From positions 1,488,001-1,552,000 of the forward strand of contig CBDDGQ010000006.1 in NCBI GenBank assembly GCA_965227945.1: a stretch of DNA of 64,000 bases, written 5' to 3'. The translations under genes and the position numbers were made by a program. The notes beneath the pieces were generated by a model, which saw only the letters and a program-made list of their open reading frames with translations, ran no database searches and was not told the origin of the DNA. This document shows, in pieces, positions 18,319 through 26,755 of the stretch. The stretch comes from Azorhizobium sp965227945. GTDB lineage: Bacteria > Pseudomonadota > Alphaproteobacteria > Rhizobiales > Xanthobacteraceae. How positions within the stretch are numbered: position 1 is the stretch's first letter; every line of letters starts with the position of its first letter.

Positions 18319-19185
18319 TCACCCCCGCAAGCGCTTGGCGCGTTCGGGCAGCACCTGATGGGTGATCCAGTTGCGGATTTCGGCGGTGCGCAGATCCTTG
18401 GAGATCACCGCCCCGTCCACCCCATGGCGCCAGATCAGCGCGGCATTGCCGGGATCGCGCTCCAGCGCTTCCAGATCGCCGATGAAGCTGGCTTCCTCGT
18501 CCTCGTCGCGGAAGAAGCCCTCCACCACCAGGGAGGGGCTCAGGCGGCGGAAGATGGCGGCCATTTCCCGGAACGGATATTCCGGATGGTATTGCACGCC
18601 CCAGGCGGTGCTCTTGCCGGCGGCAAATTCCACCGCCTGCACCTGGGAATGCTCGTTGGTGGCCAGCAGCTTGGCGCCCTCGGGCAAGGTCTCCACCTCG
18701 TCCAGATGCACGGTCATGGCCTCGAAGACCGGCGGCTTGCCGGCGAACATGGTGTGCTCGCGCCCGTGATCGGTGATGCGGATGCGCCGGCCGAAGCCCA
18801 CTTCCCGGCCGCGCGGATTGCGCCGGACCACGCCCCCGGCGGCGGTGGTGAGAAGCTGCAGGCCCCAGCAGCTGCCGAAGATGGGCGTGCCGGTCTCGAA
18901 CGCGGTGCGCATCAGGTCGATCTGCTGATCCACCGCCACGCCGCCATTGTAGATGTTCAGCGACGAGCCGGTGATGGCGATGCCGTCATAGCCTTCCAGG
19001 CTGCCGCCGTCCGGCAGATTGGCGCCGGGGTCGGCGGGATAGCAGATGTCCACGGCGGCGGTGGGCAGGATCTCCCGCAGCAGCCGGGCATAGCCCTCGC
19101 TGGCCGCTTCGCCGCCGAACTCCACCTGCCGTGCGCGGGCTTCAGCGATATTGCCTTCGACGACAAGGAGACGGGGTGCGGGCAT
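18319..19185 (-). CDS. Class I glutamine amidotransferase-like protein
   Basis: 288 residues with a class I (GuaA-type) glutaminase fold: ITGSSLNIYNGG, nucleophile elbow PIFGSCWGLQLLTTAAGG (Cys) and GVQYHPEYPFREM (His and Glu of the triad). An extra C-terminal stretch of ~60 residues after the domain (ALERDPGNAALIWRHGVDG...) is typical of stand-alone GMP-synthase-like amidotransferases. Ammonia acceptor unknown; some relatives hydrolyse gamma-glutamyl compounds. I start at MPAPRLLVVEGN because the preceding 15 codons are poor family sequence, though ATGs at 19230 and 19221 are possible. Confidence 0.82.
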   Translation of the reverse strand: MPAPRLLVVEGNIAEARARQVEFGGEAASEGYARLLREILPTAAVDICYPADPGANLPDGGSLEGYDGIAITGSSLNIYNGGVAVDQQIDLMRTAFETGTPIFGSCWGLQLLTTAAGGVVRRNPRGREVGFGRRIRITDHGREHTMFAGKPPVFEAMTVHLDEVETLPEGAKLLATNEHSQVQAVEFAAGKSTAWGVQYHPEYPFREMAAIFRRLSPSLVVEGFFRDEDEEASFIGDLEALERDPGNAALIWRHGVDGAVISKDLRTAEIRNWITHQVLPERAKRLRG

Positions 19186-19286
19186 GACGAACCAGGAAAT
19201 GAAGGGTGTGCTGTGCAGCATACCGGTCATTTTGACGAAAGCGAGGATGCTGCTGCCTTATTCTGGCTGCAGGCGAGGGGGCGTGC

Positions 19287-20207
19287 TCACTCGCCCAGGG
19301 TCGCCTCCAGGGTGCGATTGGCGCGTTCCTTGCGCTCGTGCAGCAGCAGATAGATGCCCGACGACACCACGATGGCCGCCCCGGCCAGGGTCCACAGGCT
19401 CGGCACCTGGGCGAACACCAGCCAGCCCAGCGCCACCATGGCGACGATCTGGATATAGAGATAGGGCGCCAGGATCGCTGCGGGCGCATGGCGGTGCGCC
19501 ATGATCAGCAGCATGTGTCCGCCGCCGGCGATCACCCCCAGTTCCAGCAACGCGCCATAGACGAGGGGGTCGTGCGGCGTCTCCCACAGGAAGGGCAGGG
19601 GAAGGGAGGCCACCACCGAGCCCACCAGCGAGGAATAGAACAGCGTGGTGGGCGTGGAATCATATTTCGCCAGCATGCGGGTGGTGATGGCGTAGAGCGC
19701 GTAGCAGATGGAGGCGGCGAGCGAGAGCAGCGCGGCGGGATGGATGCCGCCCGCCCCCGGCTGGGCCACCAGCAGGATGCCGGCAAAGCCGAAGGTGATG
19801 GCCGCCCAGTGCCGCGCCCCCACCCATTCGCCCAGCAGCGGCCCGGCGAAGGCGGCGACGAAGAAGGGGGCGGAGAACATGATGGAGACGGTCTGGTCCA
19901 GCTGCAGATATTGCAGCGCCGTGAAGTTCAGTGCCGTGCAGCTGAACAGCAGCGCCGAGCGGAACAGTTGCAGCCCCGGCCGGCGGGTGCGCAGCAGGCC
20001 CGGTGTGGTCCAGGGGTTGAAGACGACCAGCGACACGACGAAGTGGATGACGTAGCGGGCCCAGATGATCATCGCCACATTGATGTGGCCGCCCAGCCAT
20101 TTGGCGGTGGCGTCGGTGACCGCGAACGAGGTCACCGCCAGGCACATGAGGCCGATGCCGACGAGGCTGGAGACCGCGGCGGTCGGACGCGGGGAGCGCG
20201 TATGCAT
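19287..20207 (-). CDS. EamA/DMT-superfamily transporter
   Basis: 306 residues, ten predicted membrane helices in two EamA repeats. The first repeat runs from VGIGLMCLAVTSFAVTDATAKWL to WVGARHWAAITFGFAGILLV; the second covers PAALLSLAASICYALYAITTRMLAK to IVVSSGIYLLLHERKER. Members export metabolites or amino acids; substrate unknown. The ATG at 20207 is chosen because the upstream 41 in-frame codons are Pro/Arg-rich non-family sequence. It lies 101 bp downstream of the amidotransferase on the same strand, so the two may be cotranscribed. Confidence 0.88.
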   Translation of the reverse strand: MHTRSPRPTAAVSSLVGIGLMCLAVTSFAVTDATAKWLGGHINVAMIIWARYVIHFVVSLVVFNPWTTPGLLRTRRPGLQLFRSALLFSCTALNFTALQYLQLDQTVSIMFSAPFFVAAFAGPLLGEWVGARHWAAITFGFAGILLVAQPGAGGIHPAALLSLAASICYALYAITTRMLAKYDSTPTTLFYSSLVGSVVASLPLPFLWETPHDPLVYGALLELGVIAGGGHMLLIMAHRHAPAAILAPYLYIQIVAMVALGWLVFAQVPSLWTLAGAAIVVSSGIYLLLHERKERANRTLEATLGE

Positions 20208-20477
20208 CCTCACCGCCCGTGCGGGAGCCGGCGGACCGACGCCGGGCGGAAGCCGCCGCGGCGGCGGTGGAGCGGCGGGCTGGCGTCCGGCATGGAATCC
20301 CCCAACGGCCCCGTGGATCTGGCGGGACACTAATCGTTTGAATCAGGGATAGCGTGCGCAGGCCCATCCCCGAAACAGACAATCCTGCATGCGCGCGGGC
20401 AGCGTGCATGCGTTCGGCGCGGGGCGCAGACCGCGTGAGGCTTTACGCCGGCGTCAAAAATCCGAGGGGGCCGCCGG

Positions 20478-20969
20478 TCAGCTGTCCTCGTCGTCCTCGG
20501 CCGGCTCCACCTCGTCATCCGCGCCATGGTCGGCGCCGAGCCGGGCGGCCAGGCTCTTCTCCACCTTGCGCAGCAGCTTGCGCAGGCGCTTGCGCTCCTT
20601 GTTGTCGAGGGCATCGACGATGTCGCCTTCCAGGGTCGCCCAGATGCCGTCCACCGCATTGCCGCGGTCGCGACCGGTGGCGGTGAGGAACACCCGCACC
20701 AGGCGGCCGTCACCGTCGGTGGCGCGGCGTTCCACCAGGCCCTGGGTGGTGAGGCGGGCGATGGTCTTGGAGGCGGTGGGCGGGCGCACCCGCAGCGCGG
20801 CGGCCAGGTCGCCCATGGTGCGGCCGTCTTCCTCCACCAGCAGCTTCAGGACCGATTCCTGGCCCGGAAACAGACCAATGTCCTGGAGCAGCCGGGCCGA
20901 CAGCGCCCGTTGCAGCCGGGCGGTGTGGTTGAGCCGGTAGCCGATGGTCTTTGCGATCGGATCCTTCAT
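20478..20969 (-). CDS. MarR-family transcriptional regulator
   Basis: 163 residues with a winged helix: GLFPGQESVLKLLVEEDGRTMGDLAAALRV, recognition helix RPPTASKTIARLTTQGLVERR, wing ATDGDGRLVRVFLTATGRD. The C-terminus is strikingly acidic (DHGADDEVEPAEDDEDS). GAGGGGACGGG precedes the ATG. Divergent from lolA across 444 bp; it may control itself and the DMT exporter downstream on the same strand. Ligand unknown. Confidence 0.9.
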   Translation of the reverse strand: MKDPIAKTIGYRLNHTARLQRALSARLLQDIGLFPGQESVLKLLVEEDGRTMGDLAAALRVRPPTASKTIARLTTQGLVERRATDGDGRLVRVFLTATGRDRGNAVDGIWATLEGDIVDALDNKERKRLRKLLRKVEKSLAARLGADHGADDEVEPAEDDEDS

Positions 20970-21413
20970 CCCGTCCCCTCGTGCCGGAGCTCCGGCCATT
21001 GCAGGCTGACGTGCGTCCCGGACGAGACGACACGGCTCGATCTTGCGTCCCATGCGCGGTCCGCGACCCTCGATCGCATCCCACGGCATCGGCCCATTCC
21101 CATCTGGCATGCCGTCCGGTCGGGCGGTCACGGGTGGATCGGAAGCTGAGCCCTCGCAGCGCAGCATATGCTTATCCCCACGCCGGCTTACAATTTTACA
21201 ACAAGTGGCGGGTTCATCGGCGGGTTCTGCAATTTTGGCGGTGCTGTCCCGCTGTTTTCACGCCGGCAGCCATTCGGCCGCCCGCCGCCGCGCTGGAGGA
21301 TCGCGCCGGCCGGGGCCACAGGATCGCCATAGCCCGTGGGTAGGGACCATGGGGAAGAAACCGAAGTATACAGTGGCGATATGCGCGACCTGCGTGATTC
21401 GCGCTTCTGCCGG
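20970..21413. other. Divergent intergenic region marR/lolA
   Basis: 444 bp without a supported gene. An AT-rich stretch at about 21186-21203 contains the direct repeat TTACAA-TT-TTACAA, which could belong to a promoter or regulator site. Nothing else recognised; longer frames here lack coding character. Confidence 0.4.
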
Positions 21414-22400
21414 ATGTCCATGATGCCCCGCCGCCTTGTTACCTCCTTCACGCTCCTGATCGGCCTGGCGGCCGTGCCGCTGGCCTGTGCCCCGGCATTG
21501 GCGCAGGGTGTCCTGCTGCCGCCCGGCGAGGTGCCCGGCGCCTTTGGCGCCACCCCCAACGGCCAGCAGCCCACGGGCAACCAGTTGTTTTCGCCGCAAC
21601 CCATGGCGCCGCAAATGGGGGCGCCCCGTGCCGCGGCGCCCGCGGCCAGCGGCGCGCCGCAAATCATCAGTCCCCAGGCGGGCGGGCCCCAGGCCAGTGC
21701 TCCGGCGGCGCAGGCGACGGTGCCGCTGCCGCAGCAGCGCCCGGCCTCCGCCAATCAGCCGCGGCCTGCGTCGCCCGGCCCGGCGGCCCCTGCCGCCGTC
21801 GCGGCCGCGCCGCGCAGCCCCCTGGCCAATCCCGCGCCCGCGCCGGCCCAGGGCAATCTCGACCGCGCCGCCATGACCACGGTGAACAAGCTCACCACCT
21901 ATTGGAATTCGGTGCAGACCCTGGTGGGCACCTTCGTGCAGATCGATTCCGACGGCAGCCGCAAGACCGGCGACTTCTACATGCAGAAGCCCGGCCGGGT
22001 GCGGTTTGAATACAATGCCCCGGCCACCATCGAGCTGGTGTCGAACGGCCAGTCGGTGGTGGTGCGCGACCGCCGCCTGAACACCCAGGACGTGACCCCG
22101 CTGGCCCAGACGCCTTTGCGCTTCCTGCTCGCCGACAAGATCGAGCTGGTGCAGAACCCCAATGTGCTCGGGGTCTATGAGGACAATGTCTACGTCTCGG
22201 TGGTGATGCAGGAGCAGGTGCCGATGATGGGCACCTATCGCCTGTTGTTGCTGTTCGACGCCAAGGACTACCAGCTCAAGCAGTGGATCGTGACCGACCC
22301 CCAGGGCTACGACACTTCGGTGGCGATCTCGAACCTCAACTACACCGCGCGCCCGGACCCCAAGCTGTTCAACATCAACTTCGAGCGCATGCTGCAGTAG
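21414..22400 (+). CDS. lolA: LolA-like outer-membrane lipoprotein carrier with long Pro/Ala/Gln linker
   Basis: Periplasmic chaperone that takes lipoproteins from LolCDE to the outer membrane. A signal peptide (RRLVTSFTLLIGLAAVPLACAPALAQ) is followed by about 110 residues rich in Pro, Ala and Gln. The LolA domain then starts around NLDRAAMTTVNKLTTYWNSVQTL, with GTFVQIDSDGSRKTGDFYMQKPGRVRFEYNAP and the conserved PLRFLLADKI. Total about 328 residues, much longer than the ~200 of enterobacterial LolA because of the linker. Of several clustered ATGs I take 21414; 21420 or 21423 would be equally good. Confidence 0.88.
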   Translation: MSMMPRRLVTSFTLLIGLAAVPLACAPALAQGVLLPPGEVPGAFGATPNGQQPTGNQLFSPQPMAPQMGAPRAAAPAASGAPQIISPQAGGPQASAPAAQATVPLPQQRPASANQPRPASPGPAAPAAVAAAPRSPLANPAPAPAQGNLDRAAMTTVNKLTTYWNSVQTLVGTFVQIDSDGSRKTGDFYMQKPGRVRFEYNAPATIELVSNGQSVVVRDRRLNTQDVTPLAQTPLRFLLADKIELVQNPNVLGVYEDNVYVSVVMQEQVPMMGTYRLLLLFDAKDYQLKQWIVTDPQGYDTSVAISNLNYTARPDPKLFNINFERMLQ

Positions 22401-22478
22401 GACCAGGGTTTCCGGTTGCCCGAATGGGGGGTGAAGGGCTAGGTCTGGCCTCCCGCCTCTCCCACCCCGGACGCTGCC

Positions 22479-23303
22479 TTGTCGCTCACCGTCTGCACCT
22501 GGAACATCAATTCCGTCCGCATCCGCCTCGATCTGGTCAAGGCCGCCGTGGAGGAACTGAAGCCGGACGTCCTGTGCCTGCAAGAGACCAAGTGCCAGGA
22601 CGACAAGTTTCCCCTCGCCGCCATCCGCGAGCTGGGGTTTCCCCATATCGCGCTGAATGGTCAGAAGGGCTGGCACGGGGTGGCCACCTTCTCCAAGCGG
22701 CCGTTCGAGTCCATCGAGCGCCAGGAATTCTGCGCCAAGGGCGATGCCCGCCATATTGCGGTGACCCTGGGCGCGGGCGGGGGCCTGAGCGCGCCGGTGA
22801 CCATCCATAATTTCTACGTGCCGGCGGGCGGCGACGAGCCGGACCCGGAGATCAACCCCAAGTTCGCCCACAAGCTGGCCTTCCTGGAAGAGGCCATCGC
22901 CTGGGAGCGCCTCACCGAGGCCGGGCGCCCGGTGAATGCCCATGCCATCCTGGTGGGCGACCTCAACATCGCGCCACTGGACACCGATGTGTGGAACCAC
23001 AAGCAATTGCTCTCCGTGGTCAGCCACACGCCGCGGGAGGTGGACCTTCTGAACCGCTTCCAGGCGGCCGGCCCCTGGGTGGACGTGATGCGCCATTTCG
23101 TGCCGCCCACGGAGAAGCTGTTCACCTGGTGGAGCTATCGCTCCCCCGACTACACGGTGAATGATCGCGGCCGGCGGCTGGACCATGTGTGGACCAGCGC
23201 CGGCCTCGCCCCCAAGGCGAGCGCCATGACCGTGCTGAAGCCCGCCCGCTCGTGGGAAAAGCCCTCCGACCATGTGCCGGTGGCGGTGACCTTCGACATC
23301 TGA
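22479..23303 (+). CDS. xthA: Exodeoxyribonuclease III
   Basis: Base-excision-repair AP endonuclease / 3'-5' exonuclease (274 residues). All ExoIII motifs are present: TWNINSVRIRL, CLQETKCQDDKFP (metal-binding Glu), VGDLNIAPLDTDVWNHK, RRLDHVWTS and SDHVPVAV (catalytic Asp-His). The N-terminus SLTVCTWNINS directly follows a TTG, which I take as the start since no ATG or GTG fits. Starts 78 bp after lolA on the same strand. Confidence 0.95.
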   Translation: MSLTVCTWNINSVRIRLDLVKAAVEELKPDVLCLQETKCQDDKFPLAAIRELGFPHIALNGQKGWHGVATFSKRPFESIERQEFCAKGDARHIAVTLGAGGGLSAPVTIHNFYVPAGGDEPDPEINPKFAHKLAFLEEAIAWERLTEAGRPVNAHAILVGDLNIAPLDTDVWNHKQLLSVVSHTPREVDLLNRFQAAGPWVDVMRHFVPPTEKLFTWWSYRSPDYTVNDRGRRLDHVWTSAGLAPKASAMTVLKPARSWEKPSDHVPVAVTFDI

Positions 23304-23318
23304 CGGCGGCACGCGCGG

Positions 23319-23756
23319 TCAGGGGCGGGCGGCGTCGGGCCGGCGCCAGAAGTCCCGCGCGCCGTCCGGCAGGGTGTCCAGTATCTGGTCCAGAGCGGCT
23401 TCATCCATGTGACGGCGGAGCGCCTGGGCGACATCGGCGATGCAGGTGTCCGGCGCGAAATTGTGGTGCTGGCGCAGCCCCTGAGCCTCGCGGATCATAG
23501 CGGCGCGATGGTCGAACGGCAGCGGCGGGGCATCCGTATCCCAGTCGGCGACGAAGATCGCCCGCAGCACCGGCGGCAGCACGTTGGCAAAACGCAGTGC
23601 GTCGGCGACGGCAAGGCGCGCGCGGAAGGCGCGCAGCACCCCTTCCACCATGGTGTAGGTCTGGTTGCGGGTGGTCAGGCCCGCCGTGTCGCGGGCATCG
23701 GCCAGGAAGCGCTCGAAGTCCTCGGTGGCATGCTGGATGGCCATGGGGATGGGCAT
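23319..23756 (-). CDS. DUF2267 protein
   Basis: 145 residues matching the DUF2267 family: an all-helical protein with the diagnostic FANVLPPVLRAIFVADW and a second helical repeat HHNFAPDTCIADVAQALRRHMDEAALDQILDTLPDGARDFW. Function unknown; members are often annotated as stress-associated. Convergent with xthA (15-bp gap). Confidence 0.85.
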   Translation of the reverse strand: MPIPMAIQHATEDFERFLADARDTAGLTTRNQTYTMVEGVLRAFRARLAVADALRFANVLPPVLRAIFVADWDTDAPPLPFDHRAAMIREAQGLRQHHNFAPDTCIADVAQALRRHMDEAALDQILDTLPDGARDFWRRPDAARP

Positions 23757-23812
23757 GAGGGAGCGCCTGCGGGTCTGATGGCCGGGTGCCGCCCGCGATA
23801 GCGCATCGGACG

Positions 23813-23839
23813 CGCGCCTGCCAAGATGGGGCAGGCGCG
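23813..23839. terminator. Inverted repeat downstream of the amidase gene
   Basis: CGCGCCTGCC - 7 nt - GGCAGGCGCG, a perfect 10-bp stem, between the DUF2267 and amidase genes (both minus strand). There is no T-run on either side, so intrinsic termination is uncertain. Confidence 0.35.
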
Positions 23840-23888
23840 GATTTGTGCGCGGAAGTCGTCCGCCGTTGGGACCCTCCTGCGCCCCAAG

Positions 23889-24476
23889 TCAGGCTGCGCC
23901 GTGATGGTGGTCGTTGTCCGACACCAGGATGTCTTCGGTGGGCACCGGGGTCAGGCTCTGCCGAATGGCGAGGACTTGGTCGACGAAATCGCTCCAGCCA
24001 TTCTCTGTGTGACGCAAGACTGTTGGGCAGTCCTTGCCAGACCAGTAGTGGTGCTGGTGGATCGCGTCTGGAACTTGAATATCGAGGCGATAGGCGAGCA
24101 GAGCGGCCAGCAACGCGGCGCGCTCGTAGGCTCGTTTAAAATCCAACCCCTCATTCATGCAAATTTCAATGGCTACGCTTGATCTGTTTCCGTTTCCTTC
24201 GCGGTCTCCCGCGTGCCAAGCGCTCTCATTCGTGGGAATGCTTTGATAGACATAATTGTCATCCACTGTAAAATGCCATGATACTTTACGCGCCCTGGCG
24301 TCCTCGCCCTTCATGTACCTGGCATGGGCCGCGGCATTGGCGCCGCGCGACTCATTGTCTGTATTATGTATTGTGATTGATGATGGTGTCATGGGCCTCG
24401 CGGGCCGATTACTGCTTCCGGCCGGAACAAAGTCTTGCACTAAATTCAGCCGTCCATAAGCTTGATCGATCTGCAT
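23889..24476 (-). CDS. Phage/Firmicute-type N-acetylmuramoyl-L-alanine amidase, low GC
   Basis: 195-residue amidase of the T7-lysozyme/CwlA type that cuts the MurNAc-L-Ala bond of peptidoglycan. Zinc-site segments: ITIHNTD (His37), SWHFTVDDNYVYQSIP, ESAWHAGDREGNGNRSSVAIEICMN and HYWSGKDCP (Cys150). No signal peptide and no wall-binding repeats; the C-terminus ends DNDHHHGAA. Export would need a holin, a secretion system or lysis. The segment 24241-24300 has 26 G+C of 60, far below its surroundings, and the family is typical of phages and Firmicutes. No other phage gene adjoins it. Likely a transferred gene or prophage relic, possibly used in competition or lysis. Confidence 0.88.
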   Translation of the reverse strand: MQIDQAYGRLNLVQDFVPAGSSNRPARPMTPSSITIHNTDNESRGANAAAHARYMKGEDARARKVSWHFTVDDNYVYQSIPTNESAWHAGDREGNGNRSSVAIEICMNEGLDFKRAYERAALLAALLAYRLDIQVPDAIHQHHYWSGKDCPTVLRHTENGWSDFVDQVLAIRQSLTPVPTEDILVSDNDHHHGAA

Positions 24477-24748
24477 TGCTCCGTCCCCCAGCTATAGCGT
24501 CCGGCAGAAGCATAGTTAGCGATAATTTTTAGCCTGACACTTCGGCGCATCTGTGCATGAAATCCACGAAGGTGCAATGGTGCCGTTAGTGCGCGCGCGA
24601 GAGGCCTGCTTGAGCCCCGTAATTGCCGGATCAGGCCTGAAAGGAGTGCAGATTTTGCCGGCAGCTCTTGCCCCTCGGCTGCCATGGGCGGCAGGAGACC
24701 TTTAGCGCTGCTTGACAGCGTCGCAGGTGGCAGGCTGCCGGACGGCCC

Positions 24749-25228
24749 CTACCGCCGCCGCACCGGGCGGATCGGGGTTTCCAGGCGATCGCGCACCGTA
24801 TCCAGGGATTTCAGCACCGTGCCGACGCGCGCGGCCACCTTGTCCCGCAGCGCCACGGCGGCCTCGGGAAAGCTCTCCAGCACCCGCAGGAAGGTGGTGC
24901 GGGGAATGCGCATCACCGTCGCGGCCTCCAGCGCCACCGCGGTGGCGGGGCGGGGGCGGTCGAGGATCAGCGCCATCTCCCCGATCAAGGCGCCGGGCAG
25001 CGCCTCGCACGCATTGCGACGCTTGCCGGCGCGTTCGGAAAACACCTCCACCCGGCCGGCCATCACCACATAGCCGCAGTCGGCGGCATCCCCCATGCGG
25101 AACAGCACCTCGTCGGGGGCGAGGCGCCGCTGTTCGGCGCTGATGGCCAGGATGCGCAAGGCGTCCGGGGTGAGCACGTCGAACGTGGGCACGCCCTGGA
25201 GCAGCACGACATCCTGGTCGAGACTCAC
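24749..25228 (-). CDS. Cyclic-nucleotide-binding-domain protein without DNA-binding domain
   Basis: 159 residues comprising one Crp-type cNMP-binding beta-roll: LAPDEVLFRMGDAADCGYVVMAGRVEVF, then the phosphate-binding cassette GALIGEMALILDRPRPATAVAL, with Glu and Arg in the canonical places. A helix follows but no helix-turn-helix, so it is a sensor or effector domain and not a Crp/Fnr regulator. It lies 28 bp downstream of an OmpR-type response regulator on the same strand and is probably cotranscribed with it. Confidence 0.85.
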   Translation of the reverse strand: MSLDQDVVLLQGVPTFDVLTPDALRILAISAEQRRLAPDEVLFRMGDAADCGYVVMAGRVEVFSERAGKRRNACEALPGALIGEMALILDRPRPATAVALEAATVMRIPRTTFLRVLESFPEAAVALRDKVAARVGTVLKSLDTVRDRLETPIRPVRRR

Positions 25229-25256
25229 GCGCGGCTCCTCGGGGTGGCGGATGGGG

Positions 25257-25943
25257 TCACGGAACGAGCTTGTAGCCCCCGGCCTGGGTGGCGAGCAGGG
25301 TGGGGTTGGAGGGATCCGGCTCGATCTTCTGGCGCAAACGGTAGATGTGGGTTTCCAGCGTGTGGGTGGTGACGCCGGAATTGTAGCCCCACACCTCCTG
25401 GAGCAGGGTCTCGCGCGCCACCGGGCTTTTGCCGGCGCGGTAGAGATAACGCAGGATCGCCGTTTCCTTCTCGGTGAGGCGGATCTTCGCCCCGCGATCG
25501 GTCAGCAGCATCTTGGCGCCGGGGCGGAAGCTGTAGGGGCCGATGGCGAACACCGCATCCTCGCTGGCCTCGTGGCTGCGCATCTGGGCGCGCAGGCGGG
25601 CGAGCAGCACCGCGAAGCGGAACGGCTTGGCGATATAGTCATTGGCGCCGGCTTCCAGGCCCATGATGGTGTCGCTGTCGGTGTCATGCCCGGTGAGCAT
25701 GATGATCGGCGCCTTGAAGCCGTTCTTGCGCATCTGCCGCACGGCATCGCGGCCGTCCATGTCGGGCAGGCCGACGTCCATGATCACCAGATCCACGGCG
25801 CCGTTCTTGGCGGCGTCCATGGCCGCCTGGGCGCAGTCGGCCGGGATGGCCTCGAATTCGTCCTGAAGCGCGAGCTGCTCGATCAGCGCTTCGCGCAGTT
25901 CCGGGTCGTCCTCGACCACCAGAATCTTCCACGCATTCGCCAT
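25257..25943 (-). CDS. OmpR-family response regulator
   Basis: 228 residues. The receiver domain has the acidic pair (VVEDDPEL), phospho-acceptor Asp56 in DLVIMDVGLPDMDG, switch Thr in IMLTGHD and Lys in YIAKPF. The winged-helix effector domain has LTEKETAILRYLYRAGKSPVARETLLQEVWG and THTLETHIYRLRQKIE. Start ATG follows GGAGG by 6 nt. No histidine kinase gene is adjacent, so it is an orphan in this window. A cNMP-domain gene follows and an L,D-transpeptidase gene diverges from it. Confidence 0.92.
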   Translation of the reverse strand: MANAWKILVVEDDPELREALIEQLALQDEFEAIPADCAQAAMDAAKNGAVDLVIMDVGLPDMDGRDAVRQMRKNGFKAPIIMLTGHDTDSDTIMGLEAGANDYIAKPFRFAVLLARLRAQMRSHEASEDAVFAIGPYSFRPGAKMLLTDRGAKIRLTEKETAILRYLYRAGKSPVARETLLQEVWGYNSGVTTHTLETHIYRLRQKIEPDPSNPTLLATQAGGYKLVP

Positions 25944-26071
25944 GCAAACCTCCGTTACCCTTCTGGCCCGTGCAGGGCTTGCGGGCACGCGAATCGCGCA
26001 AGTACATCACGCTCGGGGATTCGCGCAAATTTGCCCAGTGAAACTGAGCGCTAGGGGTATTATATTACGTG

Positions 26072-26611
26072 ATGACGTCGCAACTTCCTGTGGGGATCGC
26101 CAAACTGCACGTCCGCCGCCTGCCGGGCAGCCGCCATCGCGGGGTGCTGACGGCGGGGGGCCTTGCGCTGCCCGTGGCGCTGGGGCGCAGCGGGATCGGC
26201 TTCGACAAGCGGGAGGGAGACGGGCGCACCCCGGCCGGAACCTGGCGGATCGAGCGGCTGCTCTATCGCGCGGATCGCCGGCCGCGCCCGGTGACCGGGC
26301 TGCCCGCCGCCGCCATCGCGGTCGATGCCGGCTGGTGCGACGATCCGGCGGACCGGCGCTACAATCGACCGGTGCGGCTGCCGTTTTCCGCGTCTCATGA
26401 ACGCCTGCGCCGGAATGATGGGCTCTATGACCTCCTGCTGGTGCTGGACCACAACACCCGCCCCCGGGTGAAAGGGCGGGGCTCCGCGGTGTTCATCCAT
26501 CTGGCGCGGCCCGGTTACCGGCCCACGGAGGGATGTGTCGCGCTGGCCCCCGCCGACATGCGTCGCCTGCTTAGCCGTCTGCGCCCCGGGGCGCGCATCA
26601 TCATTTCGTGA
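26072..26611 (+). CDS. YkuD-domain L,D-transpeptidase (or relative)
   Basis: About 179 residues, a compact YkuD domain: GFDKREGDGRTPAGTWRIERLLYR at the start and HLARPGYRPTEGCVALAPADM carrying the catalytic Cys. The usual SHGC is EGC here, as in one branch of the family. Such enzymes form 3-3 peptidoglycan cross-links or attach proteins. No signal peptide is visible, so location is unclear. Divergent from the response regulator gene; the AT-rich TATTATATTACG just before the start may be a -10 region. Confidence 0.82.
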   Translation: MTSQLPVGIAKLHVRRLPGSRHRGVLTAGGLALPVALGRSGIGFDKREGDGRTPAGTWRIERLLYRADRRPRPVTGLPAAAIAVDAGWCDDPADRRYNRPVRLPFSASHERLRRNDGLYDLLLVLDHNTRPRVKGRGSAVFIHLARPGYRPTEGCVALAPADMRRLLSRLRPGARIIIS

Positions 26612-26648
26612 GTCCCTGGGGAAGGTGGGTCCGAAGGGGCGTGCTTTT

Positions 26649-26667
26649 CATTGGAGAAAGTCCAATG
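26649..26667. promoter_or_regulatory. Candidate operator upstream of lutABC
   Basis: CATTGGA-GAAAG-TCCAATG, a perfect 7-bp inverted repeat about 90 bp before lutA. FadR-type GntR regulators of lactate genes (LldR/LutR) bind ATTGGT-N3-ACCAAT-like sites. The TTGG...CCAA layout here is similar though the spacing differs. No regulator gene is adjacent. Confidence 0.4.
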
Positions 26668-26755
26668 ATATAACCCGTGTGACGCGGATCCTGGGTTCCG
26701 CCGGACGGCTGTGACGGCCCCACCGGGGAAGCCGCCGCGCGGGGGAGCGAGATCT

